Shown here: positions 1 through 6,939 of the stretch, piece by piece
How positions within the stretch are numbered: the stretch's first letter is position 1
Layout of the letters: each line of letters begins with the position of its first letter
NCBI GenBank assembly: GCA_021847625.1
Contig: JAJZQK010000139.1
Coordinates: forward strand, 1-7,516
DNA from: Chloroflexota bacterium
Lineage (GTDB): Bacteria; Chloroflexota; FW602-bin22; JAMCYS01
Reading direction: 5' to 3'
Length of the DNA stretch: 7,516 nt
Made by a program: the position numbers and the translations under genes
The notes under the pieces: model-generated
Database searches by the model: none
Told to the model about the DNA's origin: nothing
Seen by the model: the letters and a program-made list of their open reading frames with translations, nothing else

Positions 1-564
1 GAGGATCTGGGGCACGACGTACCAGAGGCCACGCTGGGACTCCACGATCGTCACCAGGTCGAAGGAGCCGGCCAGCATTACGACGCCCATCAGCGACAGG
101 CCCATGAAGACCTCGTAGCTCAGCATCTGCGCCGTCGCCCGCACGCTGCCGAGCAGTGAGTACTTGCTGTTGGAGGCCCAGCCGCCCAGCACGACGCTAT
201 AGACGCTCATCGACGACATCGCCAGGAAGAACAGCAGGCCGATATTCAGGTTGATCACCTGTACGCCAGGGGCGAAGGGGATCACCGAGAAGGACAGCAG
301 CACGGCGGTCATCACAATCGTCGGCGCCAGTATGAAAACCGGGATGTCAGCAAAAGGCGGGAGCCAATCCTCTTTGGTGAAGATCTTGATCATGTCCGCC
401 ATTACCTGCAGAAGGCCGAACGGGCCGACGCGGTTGGGCCCGTGGCGGATCTGCCACAGCGCCAGCAGCCGGCGCTCCACGTAGATGAGCCCGGCGGCGA
501 TCAGCAGGACGCCTATGAGAACGCCGAAGGTAATGATCAGCCTGATCGCGACCTCGCTCAACAT
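1..564 (-). CDS. nuoH: NADH-quinone oxidoreductase subunit H, 3' end missing
   Basis: NuoH (ND1 family) is the membrane subunit of complex I that forms the quinone entry tunnel with NuoB and NuoD and passes the redox signal to the proton-pumping arm. The 188 visible residues run in frame to the window edge, so roughly the last 40% of a usual ~330-residue protein is missing. Family hallmarks are clear: YVERRLLAL at 28-36, HGPNRVGPFG at 41-50, ADMIKIFTKEDW at 56-67, SNSKYSLLGSVRA at 131-143 and LSYEVFMGLSLMGVV at 148-162. E30 and E151 match the conserved membrane glutamates E36 and E157 of E. coli NuoH. Hydrophobic segments lie at about 8-29, 76-97, 107-127 and 150-168. The ATG at 564 is chosen because AGGGTG stands just upstream and the N-terminal length fits the family. 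A GTG two codons upstream is possible but less likely. The gene follows nuoG after 38 bases; nuoI is expected next, outside the window. Confidence 0.97.
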   Translation of the reverse strand, partial: MLSEVAIRLIITFGVLIGVLLIAAGLIYVERRLLALWQIRHGPNRVGPFGLLQVMADMIKIFTKEDWLPPFADIPVFILAPTIVMTAVLLSFSVIPFAPGVQVINLNIGLLFFLAMSSMSVYSVVLGGWASNSKYSLLGSVRATAQMLSYEVFMGLSLMGVVMLAGSFDLVTIVESQRGLWYVVPQIL

Positions 565-569
565 AGACA

Positions 570-573
570 CCCT
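570..573 (-). promoter_or_regulatory. ribosome binding site of nuoH
   Basis: On the minus strand AGGG, within TAGGGTG, stands five to six bases before the ATG at 564. It is a modest Shine-Dalgarno match. It supports the ATG over the in-frame GTG at 570, which would overlap this motif. Confidence 0.5.
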
Positions 574-602
574 ACCGTCATCGACAACAACCTCTATCTC
601 GA

Positions 603-3320
603 CTACCCCAGGTGCGGTGGCTTCACCAGCACCGGCAGCTCAATTCCTTCTAAGCCAGGGAGGCCGACAGGCAAGCCGATCACGCCATGCGGCAGACCGG
701 GCACGGCCCGGATCACCAGGTGGTGCTCCTTGCCCCCCAGCGAGACATGTATCTTCTGCCCCTCCGCCAGGCCGGACTGGCGCAGCGCCTCCTCGCTCAG
801 CCCCAGGTACGGCTCCGGCATCCGTTCGGCGACGCCGGGCGTGAGGACGCTCAGCTCCTCCGAGCCGTAGATGTGGTAGAGGGGCACCATCAACCACTGA
901 TCCTTGTGCGGAGAGAACGCCTTGGGCACGTCCGCGAAGGGCGCCCCTTTCGCATCCGCCGACGGCGCGAAGATGCGCTGGCCCGGATGGTCGCCGCGCA
1001 GGGGCCCGCCGACCTCCTGCTGGAACTTGTTGAGCGCCTGGATGGAATTCCAGGCAGGGGCCCAGAAGCGCGGGATCAGGCTGGCCGGCGGCTGGCCGGC
1101 GTAGCCCTCCATCGAGAAGGCGAGCGGCGAATCCGGGTCGTCCGGGGGCTTGGGCTCGCTGACGTCGACGTTGGCGTACATCGCCGTGCGCCCGCTGTAG
1201 CGCTGGGGCTGGCGGGGGATCTTCTGCCCGGCCAGGCGCAGCGTGGCCGGCGGCGCGGCAGCCCTCGCCGCCGCCAACTCGGGCAGCTCCGCGACCATCG
1301 CCGCGATGACGTCGTCCAGGCTCTGCCAGCGGGCGAAGCCCGCCCGTCCGGAAGCGATACCGATGTCGCGCAGCCAACGCCAGCTTTCCTGGATCTGGCC
1401 GGTGGGCACGAACACCTGGAAGAAACGCTGGGCCCGCCCCTCGTTGTTCACCCAGGTGCCGTCGCCCTCGGCGAACGTCGCCGCCGGCAGCGCCACCGTG
1501 GCCCGGCCGCTGGTCTCGTTCAGCAGATGGTCGATCACCACCAGGTTCTCGACGTCGCCGAGGAGCGCCTCGACGCTCCCGGCCGAGCCCCGTCGGAAGA
1601 GGTCGTTCTCCAGCACGATGACCGTGTCCGCCGTCCCCTTCTTCAGGGCCTCGGCCGTCTCCTCGAAGCTCCGCCCGCCGATGAGACCTAAGCCGACGGT
1701 GTTGCACTCCGGCACCAGCAGGGCGATCCGGGCCGGCTTGCCGGCCGCCGTCAGCGCCCAGGCCACGTTGGCGGCCGCCTGGACGATCGCGGCGTTGCCC
1801 AGACCGATGCCGGCGACGACGAGCGGGCGCTCGGCACCCTTGAGCGCCCGGGCAATCCGCTCGGCCAACGCTTCTCCGTCATTAGGGAGATGGCCCACGG
1901 CTTTCCCCTCACCGCTCACCGCCCGGGCGACGGCGAAGCCGAGGCGTGCCAGGTCGTCCGGCGCGGCATAGTAGCTGGCCGTGGCCAGCTCGTCGAGCTT
2001 GGTCGCGCTCGCGGTGGCGACGAAAAACGGCCCGTTCTCGTCTTGGATCACCCGCCGCGTCGCCCCGTCCTCCCAGTAGGGGATGCGCAGCTTCTGCGCC
2101 TTCTTCAGCGGCTGCTGACGGGCGGCCTGGCGCAGGGCCAGCGCCAGCATCGGCGCCACGTTGATCACGTCCTCGCCCAGCACGAAGACCGCGTCCGCCC
2201 GCCGGGCGTCGGCGAGGGAGGCCGAGGGGGTCGGGCCGTCGCGCAGCACCCGGATGACCGTATTGACCAATCCCACGTCCCGGCGCGAGAGGCCGAGGTA
2301 GAAGTTCTCCGGCCCGACGAGCGTGCGCAGGGCGAAGTTCGCCTCCAGCGAGGCCCGGGGGGAGCCGATGCCGGCGGCGCCCCGCCCCTCCGAGAGGAGC
2401 TCCCCCAGGTAGGCGAGCGCGTCCTCCCGCGAGAGGCGAACGCTCGACCCGGCCTCCTCCGTGCCGGCGCGCTGGGGCCAGCGCAGACGGCGTTCGGCGT
2501 TCACGAACTCGTAGCCGTAGCGCCCCCTGTCACAGAGGAAATAGCCGTTGATCTCCTCGTTGAAGCGGTTGCGGATGCGTCGCAGCGTGCCATAGCGCTC
2601 GCCAGGGATGGTGTTGCAGCCCAGCCCGCAATGGGCGCAGATGGAGGGCGCCGTCTGCAGGTCCCACTTGCGGGTGTAGTGCTGCTTGAGCGTCTTGTCC
2701 GTGAACACCCCCGTGGGGCAGACCTCCACCAGGTTGCCGCTGAACTCGCTCTCCAGCACCCCGTCCTCGGCGCGGCCGAAGTAGACGTTGTTGTGGGCCG
2801 CGAAGGCATCGAAATCACGCCCGCCCGCGTAGTCGCGGTAGAAGCGCACGCAGCGATAGCACTGGATGCAGCGGTTCATCTCGTGGTTGACGAACGGGCC
2901 CAGGTACTGGTTGCGAAAGGTCCGCTTCGGGAAGCGATAGCGGCGGTAGTTGTGGCCCGTCATCACGGTCATGTCCTGGAGGTGACACTCCCCGCCCTCG
3001 TCGCACACCGGGCAGTCGTGGGGGTGATTCGTCATCAGCCATTCGATCACGCTGGCTCGGAACGACTTCGCCTCGGGGTCCTCGATGGAGATGCGCGTGC
3101 CGTCCAGGGCCGGCGTCATGCAGGCCATCACGATGCGCCCGCGGGTGTCGTTCTCGTCCTTGAACTGCTTCACTGCGCACTGCCGGCAGGCGCCGACAGA
3201 GTGCATGGCCGGGTGCCAGCAGAAGTAGGGCAGGTTGAAGCCCAGCGACAGGCAGGCGTTCAGTAGGTTCTGTCCATCGGCGATCTGATACGGTTTTCCC
3301 TCTACGTAGATTGTGGCCAT
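603..3320 (-). CDS. nuoG: NADH-quinone oxidoreductase subunit G, long E. coli-type with N7 cluster
   Basis: NuoG is the large iron-sulfur subunit of the peripheral arm. It takes electrons from NuoF cluster N3 and relays them toward NuoI and NuoB. The 905 residues match the ~908 of E. coli NuoG and are longer than many NuoGs. The N-terminal 2Fe-2S ferredoxin domain has the N1b ligands C34, C45, C48 and C67. H99, C103, C106 and C112 are the N5 set (H-x3-C-x2-C-x5-C). C151, C154, C157 and C201 are the N4 set. C228, C231, C235 and C263 form the extra N7 site, found only in some NuoG lineages. The rest, about 280-780, is the degenerate molybdopterin-oxidoreductase fold, with motifs such as GIGSPRASLEANFALR (about 317-332), ATFAEGDGTWVNNEGRAQRFF and YSGRTAMYANV. 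A molybdopterin-dinucleotide-binding-like domain ends the protein. No molybdenum cofactor is expected in complex I. The ATG at 3320 gives the MATIYVEGK start typical of the family. It lies eight bases after the nuoF stop, which suggests coupled translation. Confidence 0.98.
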   Translation of the reverse strand: MATIYVEGKPYQIADGQNLLNACLSLGFNLPYFCWHPAMHSVGACRQCAVKQFKDENDTRGRIVMACMTPALDGTRISIEDPEAKSFRASVIEWLMTNHPHDCPVCDEGGECHLQDMTVMTGHNYRRYRFPKRTFRNQYLGPFVNHEMNRCIQCYRCVRFYRDYAGGRDFDAFAAHNNVYFGRAEDGVLESEFSGNLVEVCPTGVFTDKTLKQHYTRKWDLQTAPSICAHCGLGCNTIPGERYGTLRRIRNRFNEEINGYFLCDRGRYGYEFVNAERRLRWPQRAGTEEAGSSVRLSREDALAYLGELLSEGRGAAGIGSPRASLEANFALRTLVGPENFYLGLSRRDVGLVNTVIRVLRDGPTPSASLADARRADAVFVLGEDVINVAPMLALALRQAARQQPLKKAQKLRIPYWEDGATRRVIQDENGPFFVATASATKLDELATASYYAAPDDLARLGFAVARAVSGEGKAVGHLPNDGEALAERIARALKGAERPLVVAGIGLGNAAIVQAAANVAWALTAAGKPARIALLVPECNTVGLGLIGGRSFEETAEALKKGTADTVIVLENDLFRRGSAGSVEALLGDVENLVVIDHLLNETSGRATVALPAATFAEGDGTWVNNEGRAQRFFQVFVPTGQIQESWRWLRDIGIASGRAGFARWQSLDDVIAAMVAELPELAAARAAAPPATLRLAGQKIPRQPQRYSGRTAMYANVDVSEPKPPDDPDSPLAFSMEGYAGQPPASLIPRFWAPAWNSIQALNKFQQEVGGPLRGDHPGQRIFAPSADAKGAPFADVPKAFSPHKDQWLMVPLYHIYGSEELSVLTPGVAERMPEPYLGLSEEALRQSGLAEGQKIHVSLGGKEHHLVIRAVPGLPHGVIGLPVGLPGLEGIELPVLVKPPHLG

Positions 3321-3328
3321 CGCCTAGT

Positions 3329-4606
3329 TCATCTCCACGGACATCGCTTCTCGCGGATGTGCCTCTCGAAGTCCTCGCGGAAGTACTTGAGCGCGCTCTG
3401 CAGCGGCTCCATGGCCCCCGGCGCCAGGGCGCAGAACGTGCGCCCGATCCAGAGCGAGCGCGTGTGCTCCGATAAGACCTCCAGGTCGCCGGGCTCGCCC
3501 TGGCCGTTTTCGAGCGCCCAAAGGATCTTCTCCAGCCAGGGCAGGCCCTCCCGGCAGGGGGTGCACCAGCCGCACGACTCCTGCGCGAAGAACGCCGTCA
3601 GGTTATGCACGGCGCCCACCGGGCAGGTGCGGTTGTCCAGGATGATCATCGTCCCCGTGCCCAGGCGGCTGCCGGCGGCCTGCACCGAGCTGTAGTCCAT
3701 CTTCACGTCCAGGTGCTCCTCGAGCAGGAAATCGGTCGAGGCCCCGCCCGGCTGGACGGCCCGGAACTTGTAGCCGTCAAGCATACCGCCCGCGTGGTCC
3801 TCCAGAAGCTCGCGCATCGGCGTCCCCATCGGCAGCTCCCAGGCCGCCGGCCGCTTCACGTTGCCGCTCACGCCGTAAAGCTTCGTCCCCCCGTCCTCGG
3901 TCAGGCTGAGGCTCTTGTACCAGTCGGCGCCGTTGGCGATGATGTGCGGCACGTTGCAGAGCGTCTCCGTGTTGTTCACGATCGTCGGCTTGCCCCAGAG
4001 GCCGCTCACCTGCGGAAAAGGGGGGCGGGCGCGCGGCGTGGCCCTCTTGCCTTCCAGGGCATTCAGGAGCGCCGTTTCTTCGCCGCAGATGTAGCGCCCG
4101 GCGCTGGTGTGCAGGTGCAGTTCGAGGCTGTAGCCGGAGCCCAGTATGTTGCGGCCCAGATAGCCCGCGGCATTGGCCTCGGCAATGGCCTTGTTCACCA
4201 CCTGGGCGGCCAGCTTGTACTCGGCGCGCATGAACACGTAGGCGACGTCGGCCTGGATGGCGTAGGCGCTGAGGATCATCCCCTCCAGGAGCTGGTGCGG
4301 GTTGCCCTCGATCAAGAGGCGGTCCTTGAAGGTACCCGGCTCCATCTCGTCGGCGTTAGCGATCAGGAACTTGGGGTGGGGCGCGTCCTCGCCCATCGGC
4401 ACGAAGCTCCACTTCATGCCCGTCGGGAAGCCGGCGCCGCCCCGGCCGCGCAGGTTGGAGGCCTTGACCACGTCCTGCACTTCCTGCGGCGTCATGCCGC
4501 CCACCGCCTGGCGCAAGGCCCGGTAGCCACCCGCCATCTCGTACTCTTTCAGGTCGAGGGCCGGCCCGCCTGGTCTTATGTCTTTGGTAAGGGGTTTCTC
4601 TGCCAA
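3329..4606 (-). CDS. nuoF: NADH-quinone oxidoreductase subunit F (NADH- and FMN-binding)
   Basis: NuoF is the NADH dehydrogenase subunit at the tip of the peripheral arm. It binds NADH and FMN, takes a hydride and passes electrons to its own 4Fe-4S cluster N3 and on to NuoG. The protein has 425 residues (E. coli about 445). The glycine-rich nucleotide motif GRGGAGF is at 54-60. The FMN-site stretch NADEMEPGTFKDR is at 84-96 and AGRYICGEETALLNALEGKR at 169-188. The N3 ligands are C345, C348 and C351 in SCGWCTPC, with C392 in FCALAPGA. It ends shortly after YFREDFERHI and lacks the longer E. coli tail. The start is a TTG at 4606. There is no ATG or GTG between it and the in-frame nuoE stop, AGGCGG precedes it at five bases, and the next ATG (codon 24) would cut into the conserved LKEYE..GGY region. 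It sits nine bases after nuoE in the same reading frame. Confidence 0.97.
   Translation of the reverse strand: MAEKPLTKDIRPGGPALDLKEYEMAGGYRALRQAVGGMTPQEVQDVVKASNLRGRGGAGFPTGMKWSFVPMGEDAPHPKFLIANADEMEPGTFKDRLLIEGNPHQLLEGMILSAYAIQADVAYVFMRAEYKLAAQVVNKAIAEANAAGYLGRNILGSGYSLELHLHTSAGRYICGEETALLNALEGKRATPRARPPFPQVSGLWGKPTIVNNTETLCNVPHIIANGADWYKSLSLTEDGGTKLYGVSGNVKRPAAWELPMGTPMRELLEDHAGGMLDGYKFRAVQPGGASTDFLLEEHLDVKMDYSSVQAAGSRLGTGTMIILDNRTCPVGAVHNLTAFFAQESCGWCTPCREGLPWLEKILWALENGQGEPGDLEVLSEHTRSLWIGRTFCALAPGAMEPLQSALKYFREDFERHIREKRCPWR
3333..3336 (-). promoter_or_regulatory. probable ribosome binding site of nuoG inside the nuoF end
   Basis: GGAG on the minus strand lies in the last codons of nuoF, 12 bases before the nuoG ATG at 3320. 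That is wider than the usual 5-9 bases. The same GGAG directly precedes an ATG that overlaps the nuoF stop (ATGA). nuoG may therefore depend partly on ribosomes finishing nuoF, though this is inferred from spacing only. Confidence 0.4.
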
Positions 4607-4611
4607 CTCTA

Positions 4612-4617
4612 CCGCCT
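4612..4617 (-). promoter_or_regulatory. ribosome binding site that decides the TTG start of nuoF
   Basis: AGGCGG on the minus strand, one mismatch from AGGAGG, begins inside the TAG stop codon of nuoE and stands five bases before the TTG at 4606. With no ATG or GTG available between the nuoE stop and the conserved part of NuoF, it supports TTG initiation and tight coupling of nuoE and nuoF. Confidence 0.6.
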
Positions 4618-5080
4618 ACTCGTATCCGGCCAGGATTACGTCAATCTTCTCGGGCGTCAGATCCTGGTGCAGGTCGTCGTCGACCATCATCGCCGGGGCG
4701 TGGTCGCAGGTGCCCAGGCAGGCGATGGGCAAGAGCGTGAAGCGCCCGCCGGCGGTGGTCTGGCCGAAGTCGATGCCCAGACGAGAAACCAGATGCTCGC
4801 GCAGGCGCGGATAGCCCCTGATCCAGCAGCTGATGCTGTTGCAAATGAGGATCACGTGCCGACCCACCGGCTCGCGATAGATCAGGTTGTAGAACGTGGC
4901 CACGGCGTCGACCTCGTCCGGGGTCATCCCCAGGACCTCGGCCACGTCCTTGAGCCCCTCGTCCGACACCCAGCCCCGATGCCGCTGGACGACCTTGAGG
5001 GCCTCGATGGAAACGGCCTCCTTCTGGTCGTAGTGGGCCAGCTCCCCTTCTATCTCGCGCCGTTCTTCCTCAGTAAGCAT
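4616..5080 (-). CDS. nuoE: NADH-quinone oxidoreductase subunit E (2Fe-2S, N1a)
   Basis: NuoE is the thioredoxin-fold 2Fe-2S subunit (24 kDa family) that pairs with NuoF at the NADH end of complex I. It holds the off-path cluster N1a. The protein has 154 residues, about a dozen fewer than E. coli NuoE, all missing at the N-terminus. A helical N-terminal half carries SIEALKVVQRHRGWV (24-38) and VDAVATFYNLIYREPVGRHV (57-76). The cluster ligands C80 and C85 (C-x4-C) and C121 and C125 (C-x3-C, in ACLGTCDHAPAMMVD) are all present. The ATG at 5080 is chosen because GGAAAG precedes it by seven bases and the first residues align with the start of the conserved helix. The same frame stays open far upstream into nuoCD, but that extension shows no NuoE similarity. 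An in-frame TTG five codons upstream is a minor alternative. The spacer after nuoCD is 26 bases. Confidence 0.96.
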   Translation of the reverse strand: MLTEEERREIEGELAHYDQKEAVSIEALKVVQRHRGWVSDEGLKDVAEVLGMTPDEVDAVATFYNLIYREPVGRHVILICNSISCWIRGYPRLREHLVSRLGIDFGQTTAGGRFTLLPIACLGTCDHAPAMMVDDDLHQDLTPEKIDVILAGYE

Positions 5081-5087
5081 GCCACGT

Positions 5088-5093
5088 CTTTCC
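5088..5093 (-). promoter_or_regulatory. ribosome binding site of nuoE
   Basis: GGAAAG on the minus strand stands seven bases before the ATG at 5080. It is a purine-rich Shine-Dalgarno-like motif with normal spacing. It favours this ATG over the upstream extension of the open frame and over the TTG at 5095, which would overlap it. Confidence 0.5.
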
Positions 5094-5106
5094 AAACACC
5101 AGCTCT

Positions 5107-6858
5107 CTACCTGTCCACGTCTGCCAGCACGAAGTCGATGCTCCCCAGCGTCGCCGCGAGGTCCGGAATCAGGTGGCCGCGCGTGACCATGGGGATCATC
5201 TGCAGGTGGGCGAACGATGGCGTGCGGATGCGCATCCGGTAGGGTATCGTGTCGCCGTCGCTGATCGCGTAGTAGCCGTTGTTGCCCTTCGTCGCCTCGA
5301 TGCCGAACTGCGACTCCCCCGCCGGCATCGCCGGTCCCCAGCTGACGCCCAGGAAATGGTTGATCAGCGTCTCGATGTCGTGCATCGTGTACGGCTTGAG
5401 CGGGGGCGTCGTCAAGGGATTGTCGGACTTGTAGGGGCCGGCGGGCATGTTCTCCAAGCATTGCTTGATGATGCGCAGGCTCTGGCGCATCTCTTCCACG
5501 TGGACCACGGCCCGGTCGTAGCAGTCGCCGTGGACGGCGGTGGGGATGTCGAATTCGAACTGCTCGTAGCCGGAGTAGGGGCGCTTCTTGCGGAAGTCCC
5601 ACTCTAGCCCGCAGGCCCGCAGGCCCGGCCCCGTCACCCCCCATTCGATGGCCTCGTCGAGGGTGTATTGCCCCACCCCCCGCGTGCGGGCCTTGAACAG
5701 GACGTTGTCCATCACCATGCGGTCGTACTCGTCGATGCGCGGCCCCAGATAGGCGATAAGGTCACGCACGAGCCTGTCCCAGCCCTCGGGGAGGTCCTGC
5801 GCCACGCCGCCGATGCGAAACCAGACCGGGTGCATGCGAGCGCCGCAGACCGCCTCCACGATCTCCAGCACGTGCTCGCGGTCGGTGAACATGTAGAACA
5901 CCGCCGACATCACGCCGAGGTCCTGGGCGAAGGTGCCGTACCAGACCAGGTGGCTCGACAGCCGGAAGAGCTCGGCCATCATCACCCGGATCACCTTCGC
6001 CCGCTCCGGCACGGCGATGCCGGCCAGCTGCTCCACGGCCATCAGGTAGGCGAGCTCGTTCATTACCCCGCCGAGGTAGTCGACGCGGTCGGTGTAGGGG
6101 ATGTAGGTGTGCCACGATTGGCGCTCGGCCATCTTCTCGGCGCCCCGGTGGTGCCAGCCGATGTCGGGCACCGCGTCCACGATCTCCTCGCCGGCTAGTT
6201 GCAGCACGATGCGGAACGGCCCGTGCGTGCCCGGGTGCTGCGGCCCCAGGTTCAGGAACATAAAGTCGTCGTCCTCGCCGTGGCGCCGCAGTCCCCACTC
6301 CTCGGGCCGGAACTGCAGCGCCGCCTGCTCCTCCTCTTCCCGCTGCTGGGTCAGCTTGAAGGGGCCCATCTCCGTGGCGCGGGCCGGGTGATCCTTGCGC
6401 AAGGGATGGCCCTGCCAGGTGGGGGGCATGAGGATGCGTCTGAGGTTGGGGCGACCCTCGATATTCACGCCGAACATGTCCCATACTTCGCGCTCGTACC
6501 AATCGGCCGAGGGCCAGAGGTCTGTCACGGTCGGGACCGCCGGGGACCGCTCCGGCAGAGGGATCTTGAGCCGCACGTCGGCGTTGCGTTCGTAGGAGAG
6601 GACCTGGTAGACGACGGTGAAGGCGCTCTCCGGCTGGCCCTGCCGGTTGGCACGGCTGCGCTCGTCGATGGCCGTCAGGTCGTACAGCGTGCGGTAGGGG
6701 CGGTCCACCTCCGTCTTCAGGAAGCGCAGGATGTCGTGGACGTTCTCCTTGGCCACCCAGAGGGTCGGGATGTTGTCCCGCGTCTCCTGGGGCGTGAACG
6801 TGTCTTCTCCAAACCTGTTCTGCAGTTGTTGGACTACGCTTAGCTCTTGGTCTACCAA
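5107..6858 (-). CDS. nuoCD: NADH-quinone oxidoreductase fused subunits C and D
   Basis: This one polypeptide of 583 residues joins NuoC (30 kDa family) to NuoD (49 kDa family). The two form the connecting module of complex I that holds the quinone head-group site beside NuoB. The NuoC part is about residues 1-165, with [10 protein letters not shown] at 121-130, PNLRRILMP at 137-145 and [10 protein letters not shown] at 151-160. A charged linker (about 170-197, including EEEEQ) leads into NuoD, which starts near [15 protein letters not shown] (199-213). H212 and Y261 (in [10 protein letters not shown]) correspond by motif to the quinone-contacting His38 and Tyr87 of the Thermus 49 kDa subunit. 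The C-terminus, [12 protein letters not shown], keeps the usual D-x-D-R ending. There is no stop or frameshift at the junction, so the fusion is real and resembles E. coli NuoCD (about 600). The start is a TTG at 6858. An AGGGGA motif stands five bases upstream, no ATG or GTG lies between it and an in-frame stop upstream, and the N-terminal length fits. Confidence 0.97.
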   Translation of the reverse strand: MVDQELSVVQQLQNRFGEDTFTPQETRDNIPTLWVAKENVHDILRFLKTEVDRPYRTLYDLTAIDERSRANRQGQPESAFTVVYQVLSYERNADVRLKIPLPERSPAVPTVTDLWPSADWYEREVWDMFGVNIEGRPNLRRILMPPTWQGHPLRKDHPARATEMGPFKLTQQREEEEQAALQFRPEEWGLRRHGEDDDFMFLNLGPQHPGTHGPFRIVLQLAGEEIVDAVPDIGWHHRGAEKMAERQSWHTYIPYTDRVDYLGGVMNELAYLMAVEQLAGIAVPERAKVIRVMMAELFRLSSHLVWYGTFAQDLGVMSAVFYMFTDREHVLEIVEAVCGARMHPVWFRIGGVAQDLPEGWDRLVRDLIAYLGPRIDEYDRMVMDNVLFKARTRGVGQYTLDEAIEWGVTGPGLRACGLEWDFRKKRPYSGYEQFEFDIPTAVHGDCYDRAVVHVEEMRQSLRIIKQCLENMPAGPYKSDNPLTTPPLKPYTMHDIETLINHFLGVSWGPAMPAGESQFGIEATKGNNGYYAISDGDTIPYRMRIRTPSFAHLQMIPMVTRGHLIPDLAATLGSIDFVLADVDR

Positions 6859-6939
6859 GTGAATCCCCTGGTAAGAGAGTAGGGCGATTGGCTACCGCCC
6901 CGCGCCGGCCGCGCCTTGCCTCGGCCCGTTGGAGGCGAC
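6859..6939 (-). other. nuoB-nuoCD spacer, 81 bases, no gene
   Basis: This is the longest non-coding stretch in the window. On the transcribed strand it begins with a very GC-rich half containing GCGC-GGCCG-GCGC (6902-6914), which could form only a short four-pair hairpin. It ends with the nuoCD ribosome binding site. There is no T-run after the hairpin, so it does not look like an intrinsic terminator, and no convincing -35/-10 promoter pair is visible. No ORF with recognisable content fits here. Confidence 0.6.
6864..6869 (-). promoter_or_regulatory. ribosome binding site that decides the TTG start of nuoCD
   Basis: AGGGGA on the minus strand stands five bases before the TTG at 6858. It is the best purine-rich motif in the spacer. 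The only other in-frame candidate nearby is an ATT two codons upstream that would overlap the motif, so TTG is the best start. Confidence 0.6.

Noticed and set aside
687..1691. 334-codon open frame on the plus strand under nuoG
   Set aside because: It is antisense to the C-terminal half of nuoG, is arginine- and histidine-rich, and shows no motif. It is a codon-bias artefact.
1890..3266. 458-codon open frame on the plus strand
   Set aside because: It lies entirely antisense to the well-conserved 5' half of nuoG. Its product is rich in R, A, G, V and H with no recognisable domain, as expected from the GC-rich third positions of the real gene.
603..3320. nuoG as a formate dehydrogenase or other molybdenum enzyme
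   Set aside because: The fold is shared, but the N1b ferredoxin domain, the N5 His-Cys set, the overall similarity to E. coli NuoG and the position between nuoF and nuoH identify it as complex I NuoG.
3605..5242. 545-codon open frame on the plus strand spanning nuoF, nuoE and the end of nuoCD
   Set aside because: It is antisense to three conserved genes and crosses their boundaries. The composition is low-information and no family is recognisable, so it is a shadow of GC bias.
5081..5644. A long N-terminal extension of nuoE into nuoCD
   Set aside because: The frame is open but the extension overlaps the conserved C-terminal region of nuoCD and has no NuoE-like sequence. The ATG at 5080 with its own ribosome binding site explains the gene.
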